Assembly (NCBI RefSeq): GCF_001509475.1
Contig: NZ_LLZG01000231.1
Location: 144,645-208,644 of the forward strand
Source of the DNA: Streptomyces regalis
GTDB taxonomy: Bacteria; Actinomycetota; Actinomycetes; Streptomycetales; Streptomycetaceae
Length of the DNA stretch: 64,000 nt
Direction of reading: 5' to 3'
Both the position numbers and the translations under genes were made by a program. Below the pieces are notes generated by a model. The model searched no databases and was not told where the DNA came from. It was given only the letters and a program-made list of their open reading frames with translations. Positions within the stretch are counted from its first letter, which is position 1, and every line of letters starts with the position of its first letter. Below are positions 51,933-59,910 of this stretch, piece after piece.

Positions 51933-53570
51933 ATGAAAGCACCTCCTATGCCGCCCAGACGTCCCGCAAGCGGGCACTTCCCGACCATCACGGAGGTGCT
52001 GCGTCTGCCCGTGCTCGCCGAAGGAATGCCACGCGTGCTGGCCGGTGAGTCACAGCTGGACAGCGCGGTGCGCTGGGTGCATGTCACCGAGCTGCTCAAT
52101 CCCGCCGATTTCCTGGAGGGCGGCGAGCTGGTGCTGACGACCGGCATGCCGTATCCCGAGGACGCCTCCGAGCTGCGCGGCTACGTCGACCAGCTCGCCG
52201 ACGTCGGCGCGGCCGGCTTGATCGTGGAGCTCGGTTACCGGTACGGCAAGGTACCCGACGAGCTGGTGGCGGCCTGCCGTGCCCGTGAAGTGCCGCTGGT
52301 CGAGCTGGCCCGTGGCGTCCGGTTCATCGACGTCACGCAGACGGTGCACGCGCTCATCCTCGACGCGCAGGGCGCACTGCTGCGCCGCGGGAGGGAGATC
52401 CAGGACATCTTCACGGCGCTGACACTGCGGGGCGCGACGCCCGAGGAACTGGTGCACACCACGGCGGAGCTCACCGGAGCCCCCGTGGTGCTGGAGGATC
52501 TCACCCACCGGGTCCTGATGTGCGAGCTGCTCGGCCGGCCGTACGAGCCGGTGGTGTCGGCCTGGTCGCGGCGTTCGCGGGCCGCCCCGACGCCGGAGAG
52601 GATCACGCCGAGCGGCCCGGAGGGGTGGCTGATCGCGCCGGTGCAGGACCACCACGGGCTGTGGGGGCGGCTGGTCCTGCTGGAGGGCCGGCTGAACGCC
52701 GAGCCCGACCCGGAACACGTCCTGGTGCTGGAGCGTGCGGCGGTCGCGCTGACCATGGCGCGCCTGGCCGGGCCGGCCTGGTGGGAGCGCCGAGCCCACC
52801 GCTCCGTACTGCGGGACCTGTACGAACGGCGTTTCCGCTCCCCCGCGGACGCGCGCGCCCGCGCCGAGGCACTGGGGCTCCCGACCCTCGGGCACCGGCT
52901 CTTCGCCTTGGTCATCCGCCACACGTACACCGGCACCGAGGGTGAGCACCTCGACGAACGGATCGCGAAGGCGCTGGCGCAGACCGGCGTCCGCGCCCTG
53001 GTCGGCGAGACGGCCCCGGGCCGGATCGGCGTACTTCTGGCACTGGCACAGGCGAGCGCCTGGCAGCCGGTCGCCGAGCGGATCGGCCGTCTGACCCGGG
53101 AGGAGCTCGGACCGGAGGCCGTCGTCGCCGTCGGCCCCGGGGTGACCGACCTTGCCGGGATCGCCCGGTCGTGGCAGGAGGCGGAGCAGACGGCCGAGGC
53201 CATCACACCGGCCTCCCCGGAGCGGTGGTTCTACGTCCCCGGCGACGTCCGGCTGCCGGAGTTGCTGGGCGTCCTGCGGGAGGACACCCGTCTGCAGCGG
53301 TACGCAGAACGGCAACTGACCCGCCTCATCGAGCACGACGACCGCAACAGCGGCGATCTGCTCCCGGCACTGCGCGCCTATCTGGCGGCGGCCGGGAACA
53401 AGTCGGTCGCGGCGAAACGCGCCGGCATGTCCCGGCAGGCGTACTACCAGCGCCTCCACACCATCGAACGGCTCCTCGGCTGCGACCTGGAATCAGGTCT
53501 GCAGCGCACGTCCCTGCACGTCGCGGTGCTGGTCCTGGACGCGCGAGAAGCATCTGTTCCCGGCGCATGA
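51933..53570 (+). CDS. PucR-family transcriptional regulator
   Basis: 545 residues with the same architecture as the gene at 36169: PucR domain FPTITEVLRLPVLAEGMPRVLAGE and LDSAVRWVHVTELLNPADFLEGGELVLTTGMPYP, and C-terminal HTH LRAYLAAAGNKSVAAKRAGMSRQAYYQRLHTIERLL. The two are clear paralogues bracketing the amine island. This one is divergent from the sarcosine-oxidase-like gene at 50533, so that gene and the HAD gene are its likely targets. Start is ATG 51933 or 51948. Confidence 0.9.
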   Translation: MKAPPMPPRRPASGHFPTITEVLRLPVLAEGMPRVLAGESQLDSAVRWVHVTELLNPADFLEGGELVLTTGMPYPEDASELRGYVDQLADVGAAGLIVELGYRYGKVPDELVAACRAREVPLVELARGVRFIDVTQTVHALILDAQGALLRRGREIQDIFTALTLRGATPEELVHTTAELTGAPVVLEDLTHRVLMCELLGRPYEPVVSAWSRRSRAAPTPERITPSGPEGWLIAPVQDHHGLWGRLVLLEGRLNAEPDPEHVLVLERAAVALTMARLAGPAWWERRAHRSVLRDLYERRFRSPADARARAEALGLPTLGHRLFALVIRHTYTGTEGEHLDERIAKALAQTGVRALVGETAPGRIGVLLALAQASAWQPVAERIGRLTREELGPEAVVAVGPGVTDLAGIARSWQEAEQTAEAITPASPERWFYVPGDVRLPELLGVLREDTRLQRYAERQLTRLIEHDDRNSGDLLPALRAYLAAAGNKSVAAKRAGMSRQAYYQRLHTIERLLGCDLESGLQRTSLHVAVLVLDAREASVPGA

Positions 53571-53933
53571 CGAGCACGCCGGCCGTCACGCGGACCAGCC
53601 TTGCGGCGACCGGCGCCAGAGGGAGACGCCTTGCCTACGTTCGTCGTGTTCGACCTTGGGTTCACGTCATGGCAGGGGGCGCTCGAGCAGGACTGGGCGC
53701 ACCGGCGGTGCGGATCCACGCTATAAGCCATGCCTATCAGCGTCCAGGACGCGGGCGCCGGAGCATCGCGGCTCCTCGGCGAAGGCCAGGGCCTCCCGAC
53801 GCTGTGAACCGCCGTGCGGCGCATCTCGGGGCGGGGTCCGACCGGCTCGTACGACGACCGGTTCGGTCGCAGCAGGTGCCGAACAGCATTGCGAGTCGAT
53901 CTCATTGGTTGAGAATTAATCTATCGAGGTAGA
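53571..53933. other. Intergenic region without a recognised gene
   Basis: 363 bases between the PucR stop and the iron-box-like site. The last ~50 bases are unusually AT-rich for this genome (gagaattaatctatc), as expected for a promoter region. No coding sequence is recognised. Confidence 0.5.
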
Positions 53934-53952
53934 TCAAGTAAGGCTTGCCTTA
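53934..53952. promoter_or_regulatory. Iron-box-like site (DmdR1/IdeR type)
   Basis: TCAAGTAAGGCTTGCCTTA matches the DtxR/IdeR consensus TTAGGTTAGGCTAACCTAA at 13 of 19 positions, and the inner TAAGGC-TT-GCCTTA is palindromic. It lies 78 bases upstream of the binding-protein gene, in an AT-rich pocket. It suggests iron-repressed expression of the transport genes. Confidence 0.6.
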
Positions 53953-54029
53953 TATGCTGACCCGGCCCCCTTCGCCCCCCTCTGGCGTGCAAGGGATCAG
54001 ACCATCCTCCCTCGCATGACAGGACCCCC

Positions 54030-55553
54030 ATGCGCACGACCTCCCGCGCTCTCTTCTCGACGCTTGCCCTCACCCCGCTGCTGGCCGGATGCTTCGTGGC
54101 CGGCGAACAGGGCTCCGGTTCGGATGCGGAAGGCGGGTCGGCCGGGCGGCTGAGGGTCGCGCTCGCGGTGCCGCCGGTACAGGCGCTGTCGCCCTACAGC
54201 AACGACGCCACCGTGCTGAGCAAGCTTTCCGTGGCCGAAGGGCTCACCGCTCTGGACAAGAACGGCGCCGCCGCGCCCGCGCTGGCGAAGTCCTGGACGC
54301 AGACCGGCCCCACCACCTGGACCTTCGAGCTGCGCAAGGCCACCTTCCAGGACGGTACGTCGGTCACCGCCGCCTCCGTCGTCAACGCGCTCGACCACGC
54401 GGATGCCGCCGAGCCCAAGCCCCGCGTCCTCAGCGACGTCACCCTCACCGCGAAGGTCGAGGACACCGACACGGTCACGATCAGCACCAAGGCCGCCGAC
54501 CCGGTGCTCCCGCTGCGGCTGGCCAGCCCGGCGCTGGCCATCCTCTCCGGCAAGGCATACGGCAAGGACGGCACGGTCAGCCCCGTCGGCACCGGGACGG
54601 GCCCCTTCGAGGTCACGAAGCTGACCGGCAAGTCCAAGGCAGCGCTCGACCGTTACGACGGCTACTGGGGCGGCAAGGCCAAGGCGTCCGGCATCGACGT
54701 CACGTGGATAGCCGACGGCACCGCCCGCGCCAACGCGCTGCGCGGCGGCGACGTCGACATCGCCGAGTGGATCCCCACCGCACAGGCCAAGCTGCTGGAC
54801 GACAAGACCCGTCACGAAGTGCCGTCCGTACGGACCGACAGCCTCGTCCTCAACACCGGCAGCGGCCTCCTCACTGACCCGGCACTGCGCGCGGCCGCCC
54901 GGGAGGCCGTGGACGGCTCGGCGCTCGTCGACTCGGTCTTCGGTGGCTACGCCGACCCCGCGCAGGGCCTGTTCGGGCCGGCCGTGCCCTGGGCGGCCGA
55001 CAAGCGCGTCGACGTCACGGGCCGCGCTGAGGCCGCGACCACCGCCCAGGTCAAGGCCGGAACGAAGGGCAAGACCCTGCGCCTGGCCGCCTACACCAAC
55101 CGTGCGGAACTGCCGGAGACCGCCACCGTCCTGCAGCAGCAGCTGGAGAAGGCCGGGTTCACCGTGAAGCAGGACGTGCGCGAGTACACGCAGATGGAGG
55201 CCGACCTCCTCGCCGGCAAGTACGACGCCCTCGTCTTCTCCCGGGTGACCCTCCTCGACACCGGCGACGCGGTCGCGTACCTGGCGAGCGACTACACGAG
55301 CAACGGCGTGTACAACATCGCCGGTCTGAAGGACTCCAAGGTGGACCGGGCCGTCAAGTCCGCAGCCGAGGAGGCCGACATGACGAAGCGACAGCAGAAG
55401 ACCATGGCGGCCGAGGCGGAGATCCTGCGCACCGACGCCGTCGTGCCGCTGGTCCACGAGAAGGTCGTCCAGGGCATCGCCACCGACGTCGAGGGCGTGC
55501 TCCTCGATCCTCGCGAGCGCTCCCTGATCGACATCGACACCCACCTGAAGTAG
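54030..55553 (+). CDS. ABC transporter family 5 substrate-binding lipoprotein
   Basis: 507 residues. A lipoprotein signal ends at LLAGC near residue 21. The mature protein has the SBP_bac_5 (peptide/nickel/siderophore-type) fold: VAEGLTALDKNGAAAPALAKSWTQTGPTTWTFELRKATFQDGTSVTA. It is preceded by an iron-box-like site and followed after six bases by the fused permease. Ligand unknown; the promoter hints at a metallophore or metal complex. Confidence 0.88.
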   Translation: MRTTSRALFSTLALTPLLAGCFVAGEQGSGSDAEGGSAGRLRVALAVPPVQALSPYSNDATVLSKLSVAEGLTALDKNGAAAPALAKSWTQTGPTTWTFELRKATFQDGTSVTAASVVNALDHADAAEPKPRVLSDVTLTAKVEDTDTVTISTKAADPVLPLRLASPALAILSGKAYGKDGTVSPVGTGTGPFEVTKLTGKSKAALDRYDGYWGGKAKASGIDVTWIADGTARANALRGGDVDIAEWIPTAQAKLLDDKTRHEVPSVRTDSLVLNTGSGLLTDPALRAAAREAVDGSALVDSVFGGYADPAQGLFGPAVPWAADKRVDVTGRAEAATTAQVKAGTKGKTLRLAAYTNRAELPETATVLQQQLEKAGFTVKQDVREYTQMEADLLAGKYDALVFSRVTLLDTGDAVAYLASDYTSNGVYNIAGLKDSKVDRAVKSAAEEADMTKRQQKTMAAEAEILRTDAVVPLVHEKVVQGIATDVEGVLLDPRERSLIDIDTHLK

Positions 55554-55559
55554 CAGCCG

Positions 55560-57401
55560 ATGAGCTTCACGCCGGTCGGTACAGAGGCCCGCCCGTCCCG
55601 GTGGCGCGCGGGCCTCGGCCGCATCACTGCCGGGGCCGCGCTGCTGACGGCCGTGGCCCTGCTGCCCTGGCTGTCCGGCAACGACCCCGCGCTGACCGTC
55701 CTGCGGGCCCGTTCCGCCGACCAGGATCCGGCTCCGGAGCAGCTGGCCGCTGTTCGGGAGCAACTGGGCCTGGACAAGGGGCCGTTCGTGCATCTCGCGC
55801 ACTGGCTGGGCGGGTTGCCGCGCGGCGACGCGGGCACATCCTGGGTGTCCGGTGAGGAGGTGCTGCCCCAGGTGACGGGTGCCTTCGCGGTCTCCTTCAC
55901 GCTGATGCTCGGGGCACTCGTGGTCACCATCGCGGTCTCCGCGCTGGTCAGTGCCCGCACCCTGTATCTCGGCTCCCGGCGACGGCTGCACCGGGGGAGA
56001 GGGACCATCGGGGTCGCCGTCTTGGCCGCGCTGCCCAAGTTCCTGCTCGCCTCGCTCCTCGCCACCGTATGCGGGGTGTGGCTGGGCTGGTTGCCGTCCA
56101 GTGGATGGGAGGGGCCGGCGTCGATGGTGCTGCCTGCGCTCGCCCTCGGAGTCCCGTCCGGGGCGATGATCGGCGGTCTGCTCGACCAGTCGCTGCCCGC
56201 CGCCTTCAACGAGCCGTGGGCTCGGACCTGGCACGCCTACGGGTTCGCGCCCGGCCGCGTCGCCCGGCACGCGCTGCGCCGCACCCTGGCCGGTGTGCTC
56301 CCGCAGCTCCTGCCGACCGTCGTGGGCCTGGTCGGTGGCGCCGTCGCGGTGGAGAAGATCTTCAACATCCCCGGGCTCGGCCGCCTCGCCCTGGACTCCG
56401 CCATCGCCCAGGACCTCCCGCCCCTGCAGACCACGACACTCGCCCTCATCCTGCTCGGCGTCGTCGCCGGCCTCCTCATCCAGGCCCTGCGCCGCGCACT
56501 GCTCGGCCCGGCCCTGCGGGACGGGGCCCTGCCCGCCCTGCACGCACCCGCCCTTTCCCGGGGGCGCCTCACCCGCTGGGCCGCCGCTGCTTGTGCCCTC
56601 GCCCTGCTCACCCTGGTCACCGCCGGATTGCTACGCGATCCCCTCCACGTCGACACGGCGGCCCGACTGCTCCCGCCCTCAGCCGTACACCCCTTGGGCA
56701 CGGACGCGCTCGGCCGCGATCTGCTGGCCCGGTTGGGCCACGGAGCGCTGCGCACGGTAGGAGTGGCCCTCGTGGTGACCGCGGTGTGCACGCTCACCGG
56801 GCTGATGCTCGGCACGGCGGCGCAGGTCGGCGCAGGGCTCACGGAAGTGGTGTCGACGATGCCGGCGGTCCTCGCCGGGCTGTTGACCTCCGCGGTGACC
56901 GGCCCGTCCGCCTGGGGTGCCGCCCTCGCGGTCTGCCTGGTCGGCTGGACCCCCTACGCCGCCCAGGCCGCGGCCTTGCTGGAACAGGAGCGGGCCAGTG
57001 GCCACATGCTCGCTTCCGTCTCCTTCGGCGCCGGCCCCGGTTATCTCCTCCGCTACCACCTGCTGCCCGCAGTACTGCCGTCCGTACTGCGCAACGCACT
57101 CCTGCGCCTGCCCACCACGGTCCTCGTGCTGGCCTCTCTCGGCTTCCTCGGTCTTGGTGAGCAGCCACCCACGGCGGAGTGGGGCCGTCTTCTGTCGGAG
57201 AACCAGCCGTACGTGGAACTGGCGCCCTGGACCGTACTCGGGCCGGCCTGCGCACTCGTCCTGCTCTCCGTTCTCGCCCTCTCCGGCACGGGCGCCGTGG
57301 CTGCGCGCCGGCCGGCGTCCGCCCTGACTTCTGGTGGAAGAGGCGCATACAAGGAGGGCAGGATCAGGGCCGGGCGAACTGAAGCCGAGTCGGTTGCGTG
57401 A
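55560..57401 (+). CDS. Fused DppB-DppC type ABC transporter permease
   Basis: 613 residues containing two permease halves. Residues ~1-320 are DppB-like (EKIFNIPGLGRLALDSAIAQDLPPLQ) and ~340-600 DppC-like (HPLGTDALGRDLLARLGHGA; SASFGAGPGYLLRYHLLPAVLPSV-type EAA loop at about 480; ASLGFLGLGEQPPTAEWGRL). Such fusions are known in actinobacteria. The last 30 residues are hydrophilic and unlike the family. No ATPase gene follows within the window: the next gene is trpC. The transporter is therefore incomplete here and must borrow an ATPase or be inactive. Confidence 0.88.
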   Translation: MSFTPVGTEARPSRWRAGLGRITAGAALLTAVALLPWLSGNDPALTVLRARSADQDPAPEQLAAVREQLGLDKGPFVHLAHWLGGLPRGDAGTSWVSGEEVLPQVTGAFAVSFTLMLGALVVTIAVSALVSARTLYLGSRRRLHRGRGTIGVAVLAALPKFLLASLLATVCGVWLGWLPSSGWEGPASMVLPALALGVPSGAMIGGLLDQSLPAAFNEPWARTWHAYGFAPGRVARHALRRTLAGVLPQLLPTVVGLVGGAVAVEKIFNIPGLGRLALDSAIAQDLPPLQTTTLALILLGVVAGLLIQALRRALLGPALRDGALPALHAPALSRGRLTRWAAAACALALLTLVTAGLLRDPLHVDTAARLLPPSAVHPLGTDALGRDLLARLGHGALRTVGVALVVTAVCTLTGLMLGTAAQVGAGLTEVVSTMPAVLAGLLTSAVTGPSAWGAALAVCLVGWTPYAAQAAALLEQERASGHMLASVSFGAGPGYLLRYHLLPAVLPSVLRNALLRLPTTVLVLASLGFLGLGEQPPTAEWGRLLSENQPYVELAPWTVLGPACALVLLSVLALSGTGAVAARRPASALTSGGRGAYKEGRIRAGRTEAESVA

Positions 57402-57644
57402 CGTTCGGCCGCAGCGCCGTCCCGGTGATGTCGTGAGGCCTGATGAGCCAGGCGCCACGATTCCCGGTTCGCGCTCACGCTTCCTCATGGATGGCCGCCG
57501 GCAGGCGGGGGATGGTCGCCGCTACGCACGCCATGATCGATCCGAACAGCCTGCGTGCGAGCATGACTTGGACATGGGTGACGGACGGGCTCACACAAGC
57601 CGGGGGACGTCCGCAGTGGCAGACGATTCGACAAGGAGAGGACG

Positions 57645-58430
57645 ATGAGCGTTCTCGACGGGATCCTCGCGGGAGTTCGCGAGGACCTGGAACAGCGCAA
57701 GCGTGCGACGCCGTTGGCGGAGCTGCGCTCCCGGGCAGCGGACGCGGCACCCGCGCTCGACCCCCTGCCCGCCTTCCGCGCGCCTGGGGTGTCCATCATC
57801 GCCGAGGTGAAGCGAAGGAGCCCCAGCAAGGGCGAGCTGGCAGACATCCCCGACCCTGCGTCCCTCGCGGCCCAGTACGCGGCCGGGGGCGCCGCTGCGA
57901 TCAGCGTGCTGACCGAGAGCCGGCGTTTCGGCGGCTCCCTCGCCGATCTGGACGCCGTACGTGCCCGGGTCGACGTGCCCGTCCTGCGCAAGGATTTCAT
58001 CGTCGACCCCTATCAGCTGTGGGAAGCTCGCGCGCACGGCGCCGATCTTGCGCTTCTCATGGTCGTGTCGCTTGACGACGGCCGGCTCGCCGACTTGATG
58101 GGACTGTGCAAGGAGTTGGGGCTCACGCCGCTCGTGGAGGCGCACACGGCCGACGAAGTGCGGCGCGCTGCCGCCGCAGGAGCTGAGCTTCTCGGAATCA
58201 ACGCGCGGGACCTGACAACCCTGGACGTGGATCGCACAGTGTTCGCCGACCTCGTGACGGGCATCCCCGACGGCACGGTCAGGGTCGCGGAGTCAGGAGT
58301 GACGGGCCCGAAGGATGTCGCGGAGTACCGCGGTTGGGGAGCCGACGTGGTACTGGTCGGCGAGGCACTGGTCCGCTCGGGGGACCCGCGCAGCGCCGTG
58401 CGCGAGTTCATCGGGGCTGCCGGGGCGTGA
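57645..58430 (+). CDS. trpC: Indole-3-glycerol phosphate synthase
   Basis: 261 residues, full length. Motifs: [15 protein letters not shown] with the catalytic Lys, [28 protein letters not shown] and [14 protein letters not shown]. It converts the ribulosyl anthranilate phosphate intermediate to indole-3-glycerol phosphate in tryptophan biosynthesis. AAGGAGAGG lies just before the ATG. No other trp gene is nearby, so this is an isolated copy. Upstream, an out-of-register ATG at 57563 reads MTWTWVTDG, a Trp-rich start, but it has no stop before trpC, so I do not call a leader peptide. Confidence 0.95.
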   Translation: MSVLDGILAGVREDLEQRKRATPLAELRSRAADAAPALDPLPAFRAPGVSIIAEVKRRSPSKGELADIPDPASLAAQYAAGGAAAISVLTESRRFGGSLADLDAVRARVDVPVLRKDFIVDPYQLWEARAHGADLALLMVVSLDDGRLADLMGLCKELGLTPLVEAHTADEVRRAAAAGAELLGINARDLTTLDVDRTVFADLVTGIPDGTVRVAESGVTGPKDVAEYRGWGADVVLVGEALVRSGDPRSAVREFIGAAGA

Positions 58431-58593
58431 GGGTATACGGCTCGGCCAATGGCACGCCTGGAAATGCCGAGCCGAGCCACGCTCCGTGGCCGGTCCTCGG
58501 CCTCGGCGGGCCGCTGGCCGATCATCACCTCGGTGTGACGTACCCGCTCGCATCCCGGTCGGCGATCACCGGGCGGCGTCTCCAGCGCTCATG

Positions 58594-59325
58594 TCAACGG
58601 TGTGCACCGGTTGCCGGAGGAGCAACCTGCCGCAGGTCGGTGGTCCTCAGATGCTCTCGCAGCCACTGCTCGGTGTGGTTCACGTGCATCAGTGCGGCGG
58701 CATGGCTCAGGACAGCGTCACGGGCGGACAGGGCGTCGTAGATCGCCTCGTGTTCCGCGAGGGTCCTCCCCGCGGCCTGGTCGTCGACGAGGCCGCGCCA
58801 GATGCGGGCGCGCAGGGTACGGCCCGAAATGCCTTCCAGCAGGGTGAGCAGCGTTTCGTTGCCCGTGGCCGAGACGACGGCGTGGTGGAACGCCGCGTCG
58901 TGCGCGTTGAGCCGTTCGACGTCGTCGCGCGCCGCTCGCATGGCGTCCAGGTGCTGCTTCACCTCTGCCAGCTGGTCGTCGGAGATCCGGGTGGCGGCGA
59001 GTGCGGTGGCGGCCGGTTCCAGGAGCCGGCGCACCTCCATCAGGTCCAGCAGCGCCGCCGAGTCGCTCTGCAGCAGTTCCACCGCGCCGCCGAGGCCTTC
59101 CAGCAGCAGGCTCGGCTGGAGGCTGGTCACGTATGTGCCGTCGCCCCGTCGCACTTCGAGAACGCGGGCGACGGCAAGTGCTTTCACAGCCTCGCGGGCC
59201 AGGTTCCGGGACAGGCCCAGCTGGACCGCCAGCTCCGGCTCCGGCGGCAACTTCGAACCCGGTGCCAGCGCCCCGGTGCGGATCAGCTCACGGATCTGCT
59301 CGATCGCCTTGTCCGTCAGAGACAA
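58594..59325 (-). CDS. GntR-family (FadR subfamily) transcriptional regulator
   Basis: 243 residues. The wHTH reads [48 protein letters not shown]; the FCD effector domain follows (LMEVRRLLEPAATALAA; RLNAHDAAFHHAVVSATGNETLLTLLEGISGRT), with the usual metal-binding His residues. Start is TTG at 59325, in the same context as the decayed paralogue at 255-801. It faces a sugar-hydrolase module; FadR-type regulators of this kind usually control sugar-acid or galactose/fucose catabolism. Intact and probably functional. Confidence 0.92.
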   Translation of the reverse strand: MSLTDKAIEQIRELIRTGALAPGSKLPPEPELAVQLGLSRNLAREAVKALAVARVLEVRRGDGTYVTSLQPSLLLEGLGGAVELLQSDSAALLDLMEVRRLLEPAATALAATRISDDQLAEVKQHLDAMRAARDDVERLNAHDAAFHHAVVSATGNETLLTLLEGISGRTLRARIWRGLVDDQAAGRTLAEHEAIYDALSARDAVLSHAAALMHVNHTEQWLREHLRTTDLRQVAPPATGAHR

Positions 59326-59544
59326 CGCCCACCCCTTCCGTCTCCGGAGTGTTCTCCGCGCTGTTCGGCGTGGGTACGTCCGGCCTGATCAAATCCTGGG
59401 TGCGAAGGTCGTCCCGGACACCTTCCGCTGCTGATCCCTCATCCCCAAAGTGACACTGATGATACTGGGATGGCTGAAAGGGAAGGCGATCGCGGCGGCG
59501 GGCGGGGTGACGTGGTCTGGGGGGCGTTCTGGGGAGGCCGGCCG

Positions 59545-59686
59545 AGCCGGCGTTCGCCGCCGAGCTGATCGTCAGCGAGCTGGTCACCTGCACAGGACCC
59601 CCGTCTTCGACGAGGGCGGACACGGCCTGCTGCTCGTCGCCCAGGTCACCGAGCGTTGGGGCAGTCGGCAGGGGGCGAGGAGATGA
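59545..59686 (+). pseudogene. Remnant of a histidine-kinase-like ATPase (anti-sigma-factor type)
   Basis: Frame 3 reads AAELIVSELVT (the N-box start of HATPase_c anti-sigma proteins), then frame 2 reads PVFDEGGHGLLLVAQVTERWGSR before a TGA at 59684-59686 (the 'ExGRGL-L-A-LADRWG' end). The central part is deleted. The rest of 59326-59910 contains the hairpin at 59733 and no other gene. Confidence 0.75.
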
Positions 59687-59732
59687 GGTGACTCCGCATG
59701 CATGCGCCCACCCGATCGACACCACTCGTGAG

Positions 59733-59773
59733 CCGCCATTCCGGCACCCGAGCCATGGGTGCCGGAATGGCGG
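59733..59773. terminator. Perfect 17-bp hairpin
   Basis: CCGCCATTCCGGCACCC at 59733-59749 pairs perfectly with 59757-59773; loop GAGCCAT. It lies downstream of the GH42 stop (59911) and of the remnant reading rightward, so it can act for both directions. Confidence 0.85.
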
Positions 59774-59910
59774 CGGAAGATCGCCGCCGGCTCACTCCAC
59801 TGCGGCTGCGCTCCTACGGAGACGGCGGCACGCCACTCACAGGTGCCGGCGACGGTGATCCGCTCTGGAGTCGCCGGCACGCGAGGCTTCCCGGGCCGCG
59901 GTGGCCGGCG

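Noticed and set aside
57563..57644. Trp-rich ATG (MTWTWVTDG) upstream of trpC as a tryptophan attenuator leader peptide
   Set aside because: The frame has no stop before trpC and continues deep into it in another frame, and no competing hairpins were evident, so a classical leader is not supported.
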